From CAYVOV01 sp964453525 (GTDB taxonomy: Bacteria > Chloroflexota > Dehalococcoidia > Dehalococcoidales > UBA2162): a DNA stretch of 64,000 nt. Shown here one piece after another: positions 8,428 to 16,591 of the stretch (its first letter is position 1; each line of letters opens with the position of its first letter). The notes below the pieces were generated by a model. It ran no database searches, was not told the DNA's origin, and saw only the letters and a program-made list of their open reading frames with translations. The DNA lies in assembly GCA_964453525.1 (NCBI GenBank), contig CAYVOV010000010.1, forward strand, positions 1 through 64,000, given 5' to 3'. Position numbers and translations under genes: made by a program.

Positions 8428-9453
8428 TTAGGCAACACCCTCGGTCGCTTCCGCACCCGCTTCTTTCGCCAGTCTTTTTTCCCTTTTCCTTTCAACCCCG
8501 GAATAGCGTCCCAGACCGCCTCTCAGCCTCGGGTCCCACAAATCTCTCATTGCGTCTCCCAGCATGTTAATACCGTATACAGCCAGAGCCAGCGCCAGCC
8601 CGGGCCATATCGGCATCCAGGGAGCCTGATACATGAAACGCCGCCCGGCACCGCTGAGCATTCCTCCCCAGCTTGGCATCGGCGGTGGGATACCGAATCC
8701 GAGGAAGCTCAGCATTGCTTCTGAGATAATCATACGCCCCATGGCAAGGGTAAATTCGATAATCAGTACAGCCATGATGTTAGGCAATATGTGATTTGCC
8801 AGTATCCTTCTGTCAGTGGCACCGATAGACCTCGCTGCCTCTACATAAACGTTCTCTTTAATACCGATAACGGCGCTCCTTATTGTCCTTGAGCCGAAGA
8901 AACCGCTTGATATTCCCAGAACCAGTATTACCGGTAACAGACCCTGCCCGACAATAGCCATTATCGTCAGATACAGAATAAGCGCCGGAAAGCACTGAAA
9001 AGAATCAATAACTCTCTGTAAGAAGATGTCAAATTTGCCACCGAAGTATCCGGAAATAGCCCCGATAAGAAAACCGACAGTCACATGAAGAATTGAGCCG
9101 CAGAGACCTACCAGCATTGAAATACGGGCGCCATAGATAATGCGGCTCAGCAGGTCACGCCCCATGTTATCACAGCCCAGGATATACTCCGGAGACGGAG
9201 GACTAAGGCGGGCTGCCAGGACCATGTCATTATATCCATAAGGAGCCAGGAAATCAGCAAATATACCGGTGAGAAATAAAAGCAGGACGAGTACGCCGCC
9301 CAGTAGACCAAGCGGTTTCTCCTTGATAAGCCTGACGAAAATGTCGGCTAATTGTCCGCGGCTTTTCTTTACCCTGACCTCTTCTACCGATAGCCCAGCC
9401 GTTTCCTCCGGAGACTCATCTTCAGGGCTGGCATTTTGCGGGATTTCACTCAT
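8428..9453 (-). CDS. ABC transporter permease, DppC/OppC type
   Basis: 341 residues. A charged cytoplasmic N-terminus (about 1-45) precedes the first membrane helix (LGLLGGVLVLLLFLTGIFAD), then the OppC-type N domain with LGCDNMGRDLLSRIIYGAR and five further helices. The BPD permease EAA loop is visible as VEAARSIGATDRRILANHILPN (split around residues 205-225). It pairs with the DppB-type gene directly upstream (15 bases apart) to form the membrane channel of a peptide-type importer. The binding protein converges from the opposite strand and the ATPases are absent from the window, so they must be supplied from elsewhere or shared. Confidence 0.92.
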   Translation of the reverse strand: MSEIPQNASPEDESPEETAGLSVEEVRVKKSRGQLADIFVRLIKEKPLGLLGGVLVLLLFLTGIFADFLAPYGYNDMVLAARLSPPSPEYILGCDNMGRDLLSRIIYGARISMLVGLCGSILHVTVGFLIGAISGYFGGKFDIFLQRVIDSFQCFPALILYLTIMAIVGQGLLPVILVLGISSGFFGSRTIRSAVIGIKENVYVEAARSIGATDRRILANHILPNIMAVLIIEFTLAMGRMIISEAMLSFLGFGIPPPMPSWGGMLSGAGRRFMYQAPWMPIWPGLALALAVYGINMLGDAMRDLWDPRLRGGLGRYSGVERKREKRLAKEAGAEATEGVA

Positions 9454-9468
9454 ATTCCGATTCTTCCT

Positions 9469-10458
9469 CTATCTATACTGAACCCTGGGGTCCAGCCAGG
9501 CGTAGCTTAAATCAACAACCACATTTACTACCAGGACAATGCTAGCAATAAACACATTTATTCCGGAAATCATTGGATAGTCCCGGTATGTAAGGGCTTG
9601 GAACATCAATAAACCGACTCCAGGCAGTACGAATATCTGCTCGATAACCACCGTACCGCCGATTAGCATCGGTATCATCACGCCCACTATGGTGACCACA
9701 GGAATCAATGCGTTTTTCAGAGCATGCCTGATAATAACGGTTCTTTCTCTGAGTCCCTTTGCCCAGGCAGTCCTGATATAGTCCTGCCTGAGTACTTCAA
9801 GCATCATGGTGCGGGTCATCCTCATCAGTGTCCCGGACATAACCATACCCATAATAAAACCCGGAATAATAAACTGTATCAGGTTTCCGCCCAGGTCTTC
9901 GACTATAGGAATATACTCCATAGCCGGTGACCAACCCCACCAGATTGCCGGGTATACCATTACCATAGTCCCAATCCAGAAGGAAGGAACCGATATAAAA
10001 AGTATGGAAAAGGTACGGCCAGCATAGTCTCCGAGGGTATCCTGCCGTATCGCCGAAAAAACGCCTATAGGAATGGATGCCAGCAGAGCGGTTACCAGGC
10101 CAATAAAACCGAGCTCAAGGGAAACGGGCAGCCTTTCAACAATAAGGTCCCGTACGGGCATGTTCTTCCAGAGAGATTCCCCGAGGTCGCCCTGGATTAA
10201 ACCCTTAAACTCACCTGAATCCTGTCGAACAACTCCCAGCCAGCGTCCATACTGGAGAGGAATAGGTACATCAAGCCCCATACTTTTTCTAAGGAAGTCA
10301 ACATCTATTCCCGCTACTGCCCCGGAGGTACTCATTTGAGCTACCATCATGTCTATCACATCACCGGGAACGAAGCGAACGGATATAAATACGAGTATCG
10401 TTACCAGAATCAGGGTGGGGGGTATGAGCAGTATTCTTCTAATTGCGTAGGAATACAT
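9469..10458 (-). CDS. ABC transporter permease, DppB/OppB type
   Basis: 329 residues, six predicted membrane helices. The N-terminus (RRILLIPPTLILVTILVFIS, then FVPGD) is the standard DppB opening. The cytoplasmic EAA loop reads YIRTAWAKGLRERTVIIRHA, followed by LKNALIPVVT, which contacts the ATPase. It is the first gene of a two-gene operon with the DppC-type permease. The promoter is at 10558-10587. Substrate specificity follows the binding protein and is unknown. Confidence 0.93.
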   Translation of the reverse strand: MYSYAIRRILLIPPTLILVTILVFISVRFVPGDVIDMMVAQMSTSGAVAGIDVDFLRKSMGLDVPIPLQYGRWLGVVRQDSGEFKGLIQGDLGESLWKNMPVRDLIVERLPVSLELGFIGLVTALLASIPIGVFSAIRQDTLGDYAGRTFSILFISVPSFWIGTMVMVYPAIWWGWSPAMEYIPIVEDLGGNLIQFIIPGFIMGMVMSGTLMRMTRTMMLEVLRQDYIRTAWAKGLRERTVIIRHALKNALIPVVTIVGVMIPMLIGGTVVIEQIFVLPGVGLLMFQALTYRDYPMISGINVFIASIVLVVNVVVDLSYAWLDPRVQYR

Positions 10459-10557
10459 ATCTTTCTGTCCGTTGCCGGCTATGCGTCACGGATAATCCGT
10501 GTTACTTTCCGGGGGAACTCCTCCTCTACCGCCTGTCTGGTACTTGCCTTAAGAATT

Positions 10558-10587
10558 TATATAGCACAGGCGTTAGTGCGCTGTCAA
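10558..10587 (-). promoter_or_regulatory. promoter for the permease operon
   Basis: Read on the minus strand: TTGACA (10582-10587), 18-nt spacer ending in TGC, TATATA (10558-10563). It lies about 100 bases upstream of the dppB-like start and has an extended -10 feature. Confidence 0.6.
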
Positions 10588-10627
10588 ACTGATACATGAA
10601 GCTATTAATTTTGTTGTTTGTGCTATA

Positions 10628-10824
10628 GGACATCCGGAAATGTTGAATCTTTCCGATTCTTCTCAATCTTAGCTGGAGGCCCTTCGACACGCTCAGGGTG
10701 AGTGGGAATGAATGCCACTCATGGTGAGCTGTCAGCCTGTCCTGAGCGAAGCCGAAGGGAACCATAGCGGCGAACGAAATATACTTAATCATGGTTGCCT
10801 GTGCAACTATGATTAAGTAAAAGG
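10628..10824 (+). repeat. dispersed repeat family R1, copy 1
   Basis: About 190 bp containing CCTTCGACACGCTCAGGGTG, AGCCTGTCCTGAGCGAAGCC and ending GATTAAGTAAAAGG. It matches copies at 26452-26610 (reversed) and 38668-38841. The internal palindromic segments (TTCGACA-GCTCAGG against CCTGAGCGAAG) can fold. There is no coding capacity; the small frames across it are artefacts. Probably a non-autonomous, MITE-like element. Confidence 0.75.
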
Positions 10825-10839
10825 ATCTTTCCATAACAC

Positions 10840-10868
10840 TTGACAAGCTTCAAAATATAGAATATACT
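10840..10868 (+). promoter_or_regulatory. strong consensus promoter ahead of an orphan attenuator
   Basis: TTGACA (10840-10845), exactly 17 nt, TATACT (10863-10868). Start of transcription is expected near 10875. No gene follows; the transcript would run straight into the terminator at 10940-10990. Confidence 0.75.
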
Positions 10869-10874
10869 CCCGCT

Positions 10875-10990
10875 TATAATACGGGAAAAGTCCGGCGAGT
10901 CTATAAATAGGGAAAGAAAAGATGCGTCGCTAAGATAGAGCATCAGTAAACCGCTGAATTATATGGCGGTTTTCGATGCCTTTTTTATTT
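10875..10990 (+). ncRNA. candidate small RNA or riboswitch-like attenuator with alternative stems
   Basis: A short transcription unit of about 115 nt between a consensus promoter and an intrinsic terminator. The terminator stem is GCATC (10940-10944) plus AAACCGC (10948-10954) paired with GCGGTTT (10966-10972) plus GATGC (10975-10979), followed by CTTTTTTATTTT. The same GCATC can pair instead with GATGC at 10921-10925, so two exclusive folds exist, as in attenuators and riboswitches. A CCCG/CGGG hairpin lies at its 5' end. The family was not recognised; fluoride, c-di-GMP and cobalamin cores were considered and do not fit. Downstream there is only a decayed binding-protein gene, which it may once have controlled. 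Confidence 0.5.
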
Positions 10991-11082
10991 TAAAGAGACA
11001 AGCTCAGTTTATAGAATGGAGATATACAACATAAGATATCATGGAAAACAGTCTAGGTTACTGTATACATTGATAGAAAGTG

Positions 11083-11207
11083 CTGGCCCTGCCATTAGAA
11101 CCGGAGTGCTGCAGGTTTTCTTTCCCAGCCTGGCAGCATGATTGAGTTACTTCATCTTCTCTCACTACCAGGTTATGGAGCAACCGGGTTCAATGGCAGG
11201 GTCGGCT
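11083..11207 (+). repeat. 125-nt structured repeat, copy A
   Basis: Starts CTGGCCCTGCCATT and ends AATGGCAGGGTCGGCT, so its ends pair into a long terminal stem. Inside, GTGCTGC and CTGGCAGC enclose TTTCCCAGCC and form a second helix. Copy B at 11513-11637 has the same length, a near-identical first 70 nt and a different but still foldable 3' arm. It could be a structured RNA or a small inverted-repeat element. Confidence 0.6.
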
Positions 11208-11249
11208 AATAAGGGCGTGTACTCTTGATGTGATTCGTATTAGCAGTAC

Positions 11250-11420
11250 AGTAACCTCGGCAGGTTGGACGTTCTGGTAGACGGGCTGGCTGAAAGCTGG
11301 GAAATGCCGGATGATGAAACAGTCATCTATCATGTCCATAAGGGTGGCTATTTGGAGGATAAGTACCTGGCAAACGGCAAGGAGCTTATCATATGTACAG
11401 GACTGCTTAGTATGATACAT
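11250..11420 (+). pseudogene. remnant of a family 5 substrate-binding protein gene
   Basis: The frame from about 11250 reads LVDGLAESWEMPDDETVIYH, then VHKGG and LANGKEL, which aligns with the LADSWEFPDDTTIIYNLHKG...ANGREM stretch (about residues 105-138) of the intact binding protein at 6286-8034. There is no signal peptide, and the remaining 400-plus residues are gone. A terminator hairpin of the same design as that of the intact gene follows immediately (11428-11457), so the fragment looks like a gene shrunk by internal deletion. It sits between the two 125-nt repeats. Confidence 0.7.
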
Positions 11421-11427
11421 AAAAGAA

Positions 11428-11457
11428 GAGGCTGGAGGATTTTAACCCTCCAGCCTC
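11428..11457 (+). terminator. intrinsic-type hairpin behind the binding-protein remnant
   Basis: GAGGCTGGAGG and CCTCCAGCCTC form a near-perfect stem with an AT-rich loop. This mirrors the terminator at 8070-8097 behind the intact homologue and supports the pseudogene reading. Confidence 0.65.
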
Positions 11458-11512
11458 AATCATATTCTCTTGCTCAATAAGGGATGAAAGGTGTTTAGAG
11501 ACTTAGAAAGCA

Positions 11513-11637
11513 CTAGCCCTGCCACGAGAATCAGAGTGCTGCGGGTTGTCTTTCCCAGCCTGGCAGCTCAATTGAATCATCTCACCTTTTCGTACCCCCT
11601 TCATGCATGGGGGAACCAAACCTTATGGCAGGGCTAG
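11513..11637 (+). repeat. 125-nt structured repeat, copy B
   Basis: The ends are a perfect 12-bp inverted repeat, CTAGCCCTGCCA (11513-11524) and TGGCAGGGCTAG (11626-11637). Internal helices are GCTGC...GGCAGC around TTTCCCAGCC, and CCCCC...GGGGG around TTCATGCAT. Compared with copy A the third helix has a different sequence but is still able to form, giving a three-way-junction-like layout. The 11638-11912 stretch behind it holds nothing recognisable. Confidence 0.6.
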
Positions 11638-11912
11638 TCAAGAAGGTGACGTCTTTAAAGCAACAGACTGATATTGTTCAAAACAGTCGTTAAATTCTAT
11701 TAAATTCCAGTATTAAGGATAAATCAAGTGGTAGAGGTTTGTCAAACCTGAAAAAGGTTCCGGGGGGAGTTCGAATTTTCCATATTTCATGCTGTTTCTC
11801 ACCCGTCGTCTGTTCAGTATCAAGGCAGGTACTGCTCTCAGTTCTTTAACTTCCTTCCAAAATAATACTACTTACCTTACTCGTCCGGAGGATGGCTCAC
11901 AGGCACGTCAAA

Positions 11913-11941
11913 TTGAAAGAGCACCGATGATATGGTATCAT
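11913..11941 (+). promoter_or_regulatory. likely promoter of the dapF-dapL-hflX operon
   Basis: TTGAAA (11913-11918), 17-nt spacer, TATCAT (11936-11941). The start of transcription would be near 11948, about 80 bases ahead of dapF. No other good match was seen between the repeat and dapF. Confidence 0.5.
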
Positions 11942-12029
11942 TTTCTATCAATTCTACTGGCATGGCGGCAATTGCCCACCACCTCTTGTGGTGTTTAACG
12001 TTTTTATAGTGCCAGCAGTCGGGGATGAT

Positions 12030-12890
12030 ATGGCAATGAAATTCACTAAGATTCAGGCTGCAGGAAATGATTATGTACTGGTAGAGACCGGTGATACGCG
12101 GCGTGATTGGTCAAAGGCGGCTGTAACCATGCTCGACCGTCACTACGGCATTGGCGCTGACGGCTTACTGCTGATGCTGCCGTCAGATATCACTGATTTT
12201 CAGATGCGAATATTCAACGCCGATGGCTCCGAAGCTAGTGCCTGCGGTAACGGACTGAGGTGTATGGTCAAATATTTCGCTGATAAGGAACTGGCTGATT
12301 CGGAGATGCGGGAAATCTCTGTAGAGACAGTGTCAGGGGTAAGAAAAGCCACCGTCTCAAAAGCGGGAGGCAGAGTAACAAGAATCCGGACCGGTATGGG
12401 AGCGCCGGCATTCGGCAAATCAGATATTCCGGTGGCAATAGGGCAGGGGGATTATGTTGACATAAAATCTATGATAACCCATTCCATTACGGTAAACGGC
12501 ACAGAATTACCCCTGAGTATTCTATCGATGGGAAACCCGCAGGCTGTTTACTTCAGTCGGGACCCGGTAACCGATTTCCCGTTATCAAGGTTGGGACCGG
12601 AGGTAGAGAACCACAAAATATTTCCCGAGCGGGTGAACTTTGAGGCAGCCCGGGTATTGAGTCGGCAACAGATTGAAGCCCGGGTCTGGGAAAGGGGGGT
12701 AGGTGAGACACTTGCCAGTGGAAGCGGTGCCTGCGCCGTAACTGTTGCTGCCCGACTTCACGGTTATATAGATAATAAAGTAGATATTAAAATGCCCGGA
12801 GGCATACTGGAAGTGGAATGGGATGGGGCGGGGGAGGTGTTTATCAGCGGTCCAGCGGACACGGTATTTACCGGAGAATGGCCGTATTGA
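12030..12890 (+). CDS. dapF: diaminopimelate epimerase
   Basis: About 286 residues. DapF interconverts LL- and meso-diaminopimelate for lysine and peptidoglycan synthesis without a cofactor, using two cysteines. Both are present: C72 in EASACGNGLRC and C235 in ASGSGACAV. The N-terminus MKFTKIQAAGNDYVLVE and ADGSEAS are family signatures. ATG 12030 follows GGGGATGAT; the frame is open further upstream, but those residues do not fit the family. First gene of an operon with dapL, a VOC protein and hflX. DapF next to DapL points to the aminotransferase route to diaminopimelate. Confidence 0.95.
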   Translation: MAMKFTKIQAAGNDYVLVETGDTRRDWSKAAVTMLDRHYGIGADGLLLMLPSDITDFQMRIFNADGSEASACGNGLRCMVKYFADKELADSEMREISVETVSGVRKATVSKAGGRVTRIRTGMGAPAFGKSDIPVAIGQGDYVDIKSMITHSITVNGTELPLSILSMGNPQAVYFSRDPVTDFPLSRLGPEVENHKIFPERVNFEAARVLSRQQIEARVWERGVGETLASGSGACAVTVAARLHGYIDNKVDIKMPGGILEVEWDGAGEVFISGPADTVFTGEWPY

Positions 12891-12944
12891 GAGCTTAATC
12901 AGGGACAAACCGATGGTATGCCCGGTAGACGAGGTGCGACTGAC

Positions 12945-14129
12945 ATGAAAAAGGCAAGAAGAATAGAAAATCTACCACCGTATCTTTTTGTAGAAATTAC
13001 GAGGAAGATTGCCGAAAAAAGGGCTAAAGGTGAAGAGGTGGTCAGCTTTGCTATCGGTGACCCTGATATACCCACACCACCTCACATAATAGATAAGCTA
13101 TGCCAGGCAGCGCAGGACCCGGTAAATCACCGCTATCCGGAGTCGGCCAGTCTGCCGGAGCTGCGCCGGGCTATCGCCGGATGGTATAACAAGCGCTTTG
13201 GTGTCTCCCTCGACCCGGATACGGAAGTGCTGCCCGTAATCGGAGCCAAGGAAGGCATCGCCCATATCCCTCTCTGTTTCATTGATCAGGGTGATATTGT
13301 CCTGGTACCTGACCCTGGTTATCCCGTCTATTCAATTGGCACCATGCTTGCCGGCGGCGAGTCCTACTACCTGCCGCTCACCGAAGAGAATGAATTCCTG
13401 CCGGATTACAGCGTAATCCCGGAGGATATACTGAAAAGAGCGAAACTGCTCTGGATAAACTACCCGAATAATCCCACCGCCGCCGTGGCTGACCTGGACT
13501 TCTTTAACAGAACAGTCGAGTTCGCCCGGAGACATGATATCGCTGTCTGCCACGACGGACCGTATACGGAGGTGGCATTCGACGGCTACCGGCCGGTCAG
13601 TTTTCTGCAGGCGGACGGAGCCAGAGAAGTGGGCGTGGAGTTTCATTCGTTTTCAAAGGCTTATAATATGACCGGCTGGCGGATAGGAATGCTGGTTGGC
13701 AATGCGGACATGGTGGGTGCCCTGAAAACGCTCAAGTCGAATATCGATTCGGGTATTCCCCAGGCTATCCAGTACGCCGCCATCGAAGCCCTTACCGGAT
13801 CCCAGGACTGCATTCAGGAGCATAACGACGTCTACCAGAGACGGCGCGACCTTGTAGTCGATATGCTTAACGGCATTGGCATTGAAGCTAAATCACCGAA
13901 AGCAAGCCTCTACGTGTGGGCAAAGGTCCCGCAGGGCTATAACTCGGTGGACTTCGCCACCGACCTGCTTGAACAGGTGGGAGTGGTGGTTACTCCCGGG
14001 GCCGGCTACGGGAAAAACGGCGAAGGCTATGTCAGGCTGTCTCTGACCATCCCCGATGCCGGGCTGGTGAAAGGGCTATCACTGCTTGCCGGCTGGCGTG
14101 ACACCAGAAACAAATTCAGAGCGAAGTAG
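12945..14129 (+). CDS. dapL: LL-diaminopimelate aminotransferase-type class I/II aminotransferase
   Basis: 394 residues from ATG 12945, chosen because GAGGT lies nine bases upstream and the family begins near this residue; an earlier ATG at 12918 has no ribosome site. PLP fold type I: the Schiff-base lysine is K238 in HSFSKAYNMTGWRIG, and the NYPNNPTAA and DGPYTEV motifs bind the cofactor phosphate and ring. The opening (RIENLPPYLFVEITRKIAEK) and FAIGDPDIPTPPH are close to bacterial DapL (DapL2-like) enzymes, which convert tetrahydrodipicolinate to LL-diaminopimelate with glutamate. Adjacency to dapF strongly supports this over other aminotransferase roles. Confidence 0.85.
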   Translation: MKKARRIENLPPYLFVEITRKIAEKRAKGEEVVSFAIGDPDIPTPPHIIDKLCQAAQDPVNHRYPESASLPELRRAIAGWYNKRFGVSLDPDTEVLPVIGAKEGIAHIPLCFIDQGDIVLVPDPGYPVYSIGTMLAGGESYYLPLTEENEFLPDYSVIPEDILKRAKLLWINYPNNPTAAVADLDFFNRTVEFARRHDIAVCHDGPYTEVAFDGYRPVSFLQADGAREVGVEFHSFSKAYNMTGWRIGMLVGNADMVGALKTLKSNIDSGIPQAIQYAAIEALTGSQDCIQEHNDVYQRRRDLVVDMLNGIGIEAKSPKASLYVWAKVPQGYNSVDFATDLLEQVGVVVTPGAGYGKNGEGYVRLSLTIPDAGLVKGLSLLAGWRDTRNKFRAK

Positions 14130-14157
14130 TTAATTTTACATAAAGTAGGATGGAGTT

Positions 14158-14547
14158 ATGTTTAAGAAGATTGACCATATAGAGATATTACCCGGTAACC
14201 TGGAGAGGTCGCTGAAGTTTTACACGGAGGTCCTTGGCTTCAAAGTGGCATGGCGGTTCCAGCCTGAAAACGCCCCGACAAACGAGATTGTATTTATCGA
14301 ACTTGGCGGTACGCAGATTGAGCTGTTTTCCTCGAAGGAACCGCCGGCTCCTCTGGCGGTCGAAGAACAGAGGCGGGCAGGTCTCCGGAGAATCGGACTG
14401 CTTGTTGAAGATATGGGTAAAGCTATCGAATACCTCAAAGCAAAGGGTGTGGAAATATCCGGCGGCCCCAGGGCTACCCGGGAGGACCTGAAGATTGCCG
14501 AGATAAAGGACCCCGACGGGCTGGCAATCGAGCTTATTGAGAGATAA
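14158..14547 (+). CDS. VOC-family (glyoxalase/bleomycin-resistance fold) protein
   Basis: 129 residues, two beta-alpha-beta-beta-beta modules. Metal ligands expected for the fold are present: H7 (KKIDHIEI), a Glu in VFIELGGTQIELF and a terminal Glu in DGLAIELIE. Length and motifs resemble methylmalonyl-CoA epimerase or lactoylglutathione-lyase relatives, but the epimerase-specific signature is not complete, so the reaction remains open. It lies 28 bases after dapL and just ahead of hflX, so probably the same transcript. No metabolic link to lysine synthesis is evident. Confidence 0.75.
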   Translation: MFKKIDHIEILPGNLERSLKFYTEVLGFKVAWRFQPENAPTNEIVFIELGGTQIELFSSKEPPAPLAVEEQRRAGLRRIGLLVEDMGKAIEYLKAKGVEISGGPRATREDLKIAEIKDPDGLAIELIER

Positions 14548-14595
14548 TAAAGGAGGGATGCTATCAGCCGGACGATAGATATCGCACGGGAAACC

Positions 14596-15723
14596 GTGGA
14601 AAGAGCCTTTCTTGTTGCCGTGGCCACCAGGAAAGCAGGCGACAGGTGGTCGACGGAGAACTCCCTGAGCGAGCTCGCCCGGTTAGCCGGCTCGGCGGGA
14701 GCCGAGGTGGTTGGCGAACTCATCCAAAGGTTACCCGCACCGACAAAAACACATTATATCGGCGAAGGGAAACTTGTTGAACTGAAGGAGTTGAAGAGCA
14801 GCTCCGCGTATAACGTTGTAATTTTCGATGATGAGCTTTCACCGCTTCAGCAGCGCAACCTTGAAGACGCCCTTCAGGTGAAGGTAATCGACCGCGCTGT
14901 CCTGATTCTCGATATCTTCGCCAGACGCGCCCGGACCCGGGAAGGTCAGCTTCAGGTAGAGCTTGCCCAGCACCAGTACCTTTACCCGCGCCTTGCCGGG
15001 CAGTGGAGCCACCTCGAGAGGCTCGGCGGCGGCATTGGTACACGGGGACCGGGCGAATCACAGCTTGAAACCGACCGACGAATTATCCAGAAGAAAATAC
15101 ACCGCCTGAAACAGCAAATCGAGCAGGTCAGGAAGCAGCGCCTGCTCTACCGCCAGAAACGCAAGAAAAGCGGTATCCCCATTGTCGCCCTTGTCGGCTA
15201 TACTAATGCCGGTAAGAGCACTCTTCTCAATTCGCTCAGCCGGGCGGAGGTCCTGGCTGACGATGAACTGTTCGCCACCCTCGACCCCACAACCCGGCGG
15301 CTTATCCTGCCGGATAAAACCGCCGTCCTGATGACCGATACCGTCGGTTTCATAAGAAAGTTGCCGCCGGCTATCGTCACCGCTTTCCGGGCAACCCTGG
15401 AAGAGCTTGCCGAAGCCGCCCTGCTTGTCCACGTTGTTGACCTGTCTTCACCGGATGCCCCGGAGCAGTGCCAGGCGGTGGAGGATATCCTTGCCGACCT
15501 CGACCTGATGGACAAGCCGCGAATTACCGCGCTGAACAAAATAGACCTTTTACTCGATAGCGGAAGGACCTGGAAAGAGGAAGAAGCCATAGATTATCTT
15601 TCAGAACAGGCGCTTCCAGCAGACCGGGCCACGGTGCTTGTTTCCGCCGATAAAAAGTGGGGGCTGTCCGGACTTCTGGAACTGATAAGACAAAATTTAA
15701 GCCGTACCGCTACCTCTTTCTAA
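14596..15723 (+). CDS. hflX: GTPase HflX
   Basis: At least 375 residues. HflX is a ribosome-associated GTPase that splits stalled 70S ribosomes under stress. The N-terminal HflX domain (about 1-190) includes GEGKLVELKE, VIFDDELSPLQQRNLE and the glycine-rich GGGIGTRGPGESQLE. The G domain has G1 GYTNAGKST (about 202), G3 DTVGF and G4 NKID. GTG 14596 has only a weak site. A perfect AGGAGG (14551-14556) stands six bases before an in-frame ATC (14563), and the intervening codons look like native HflX N-terminus, so the true start may be ATC or ATA upstream. Last gene of the dapF operon. Confidence 0.93.
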   Translation: MERAFLVAVATRKAGDRWSTENSLSELARLAGSAGAEVVGELIQRLPAPTKTHYIGEGKLVELKELKSSSAYNVVIFDDELSPLQQRNLEDALQVKVIDRAVLILDIFARRARTREGQLQVELAQHQYLYPRLAGQWSHLERLGGGIGTRGPGESQLETDRRIIQKKIHRLKQQIEQVRKQRLLYRQKRKKSGIPIVALVGYTNAGKSTLLNSLSRAEVLADDELFATLDPTTRRLILPDKTAVLMTDTVGFIRKLPPAIVTAFRATLEELAEAALLVHVVDLSSPDAPEQCQAVEDILADLDLMDKPRITALNKIDLLLDSGRTWKEEEAIDYLSEQALPADRATVLVSADKKWGLSGLLELIRQNLSRTATSF

Positions 15724-15946
15724 AACCTGTAAAAATGACGCTCTGAAATCGAAAATTAGCCCCCTTAAAACATTTCCCAGGGTAAACTACATCTTTTGCA
15801 GTTTAGGGCAGTATTTTTGCGTTTTCTGGTTATTTTGAGCGTAATTCATGGATGTTGCCTATCTCAGTGCTTTTGATAACCCTCCATTCTCTCTAAATAG
15901 CTATCAATATTAATTAATATCCTCACCCCCTCTCCTTAGAAAGGGG

Positions 15947-16111
15947 CTTGCCCTAAAAGTCGTGTGTCCCTGTCACCCTGGAGCACATTCGCTCCGCTCA
16001 GTATAAACTCCGCGAAGGGTTTCAGGGAGGAGGGGATTATCTTGACTCCCCACCCTGAGATTCTTCGTCCGCCAGAGGCAGACTCCAGAATGACATTTGA
16101 GTCAAGGCTCC
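15947..16111 (+). repeat. dispersed repeat family R2, copy 1
   Basis: Begins CTTGCCCTAAAAGTCGTGTG, contains CACCCTGAGATTCTTCGTCC and GCCAGAGGCAGACTCCAGAA, and ends in GTCAAGGC. It matches 23781-23917, whose ends are inverted repeats. The gap 15724-16591 holds no gene; 16290-16440 contains further CTTCGACAGGCTCAGG and GAGGGGGCGAAGCCCTC palindromes of the same general sort. Confidence 0.7.
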
Positions 16112-16544
16112 TAGAAAGGAAGGGGGTGCTTCAAAAAAGGACTTAACTACATCAGTGCTTTTTCTTTAATTAAGGTACAGAACCGCCTTATAAGTACCTC
16201 AACGGGAAGTAGTCAGACGTACCGCACGAAAAGCGCGAAGGCTCTGATGTAGGGCTGTAATACGGGGGGAGTTTAAGAGGGTGATTTATTATAAATCCCT
16301 CTCAGTCTCCCCTTCGACAGGCTCAGGGCAAGCTCTTTACGAAAGGGAGATATAAAAAGTAATCCTGAGGAATGACACCTGCAGGGGGTGTCTAAGAGGG
16401 GGCGAAGCCCTCTTTTGGTCTTCCTTAGAGGGTGGCGGCGGGCGGGAATAGATAAATCAGGGGGATAGGGTCTGACAAATAACTCCATAATTCATCAGGG
16501 TAGTATTTTACATAAAAATTATTGAAAGTCGGACTGCACTTTTA

Positions 16545-16553
16545 TGCTATAAT
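16545..16553 (+). promoter_or_regulatory. extended -10 promoter of the methyltransferase gene
   Basis: TGC-TATAAT at 16545-16553. The nearest -35 match (TTGAAA, 16522-16527) is 20 nt away, so the extended -10 probably carries recognition. Start of transcription is expected near 16560. Confidence 0.5.
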
Positions 16554-16591
16554 GTTCGGAATAGAGCCGCCACGGAGAAATGGAGGGAAAG

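Noticed and set aside
10526..10846. Minus-strand frames across R1 repeats (also 38633-38827)
   Set aside because: Both copies give similar SFGFAQDRLTAHHE-type peptides only because the DNA repeat is shared; no ribosome sites.
10875..10990. Fluoride or c-di-GMP riboswitch
   Set aside because: AACCGCT and GATGCC resemble pieces of the fluoride motif, but its pseudoknot pairing is absent. CTAAGATAG resembles a part of the c-di-GMP-I motif, but the rest is missing.
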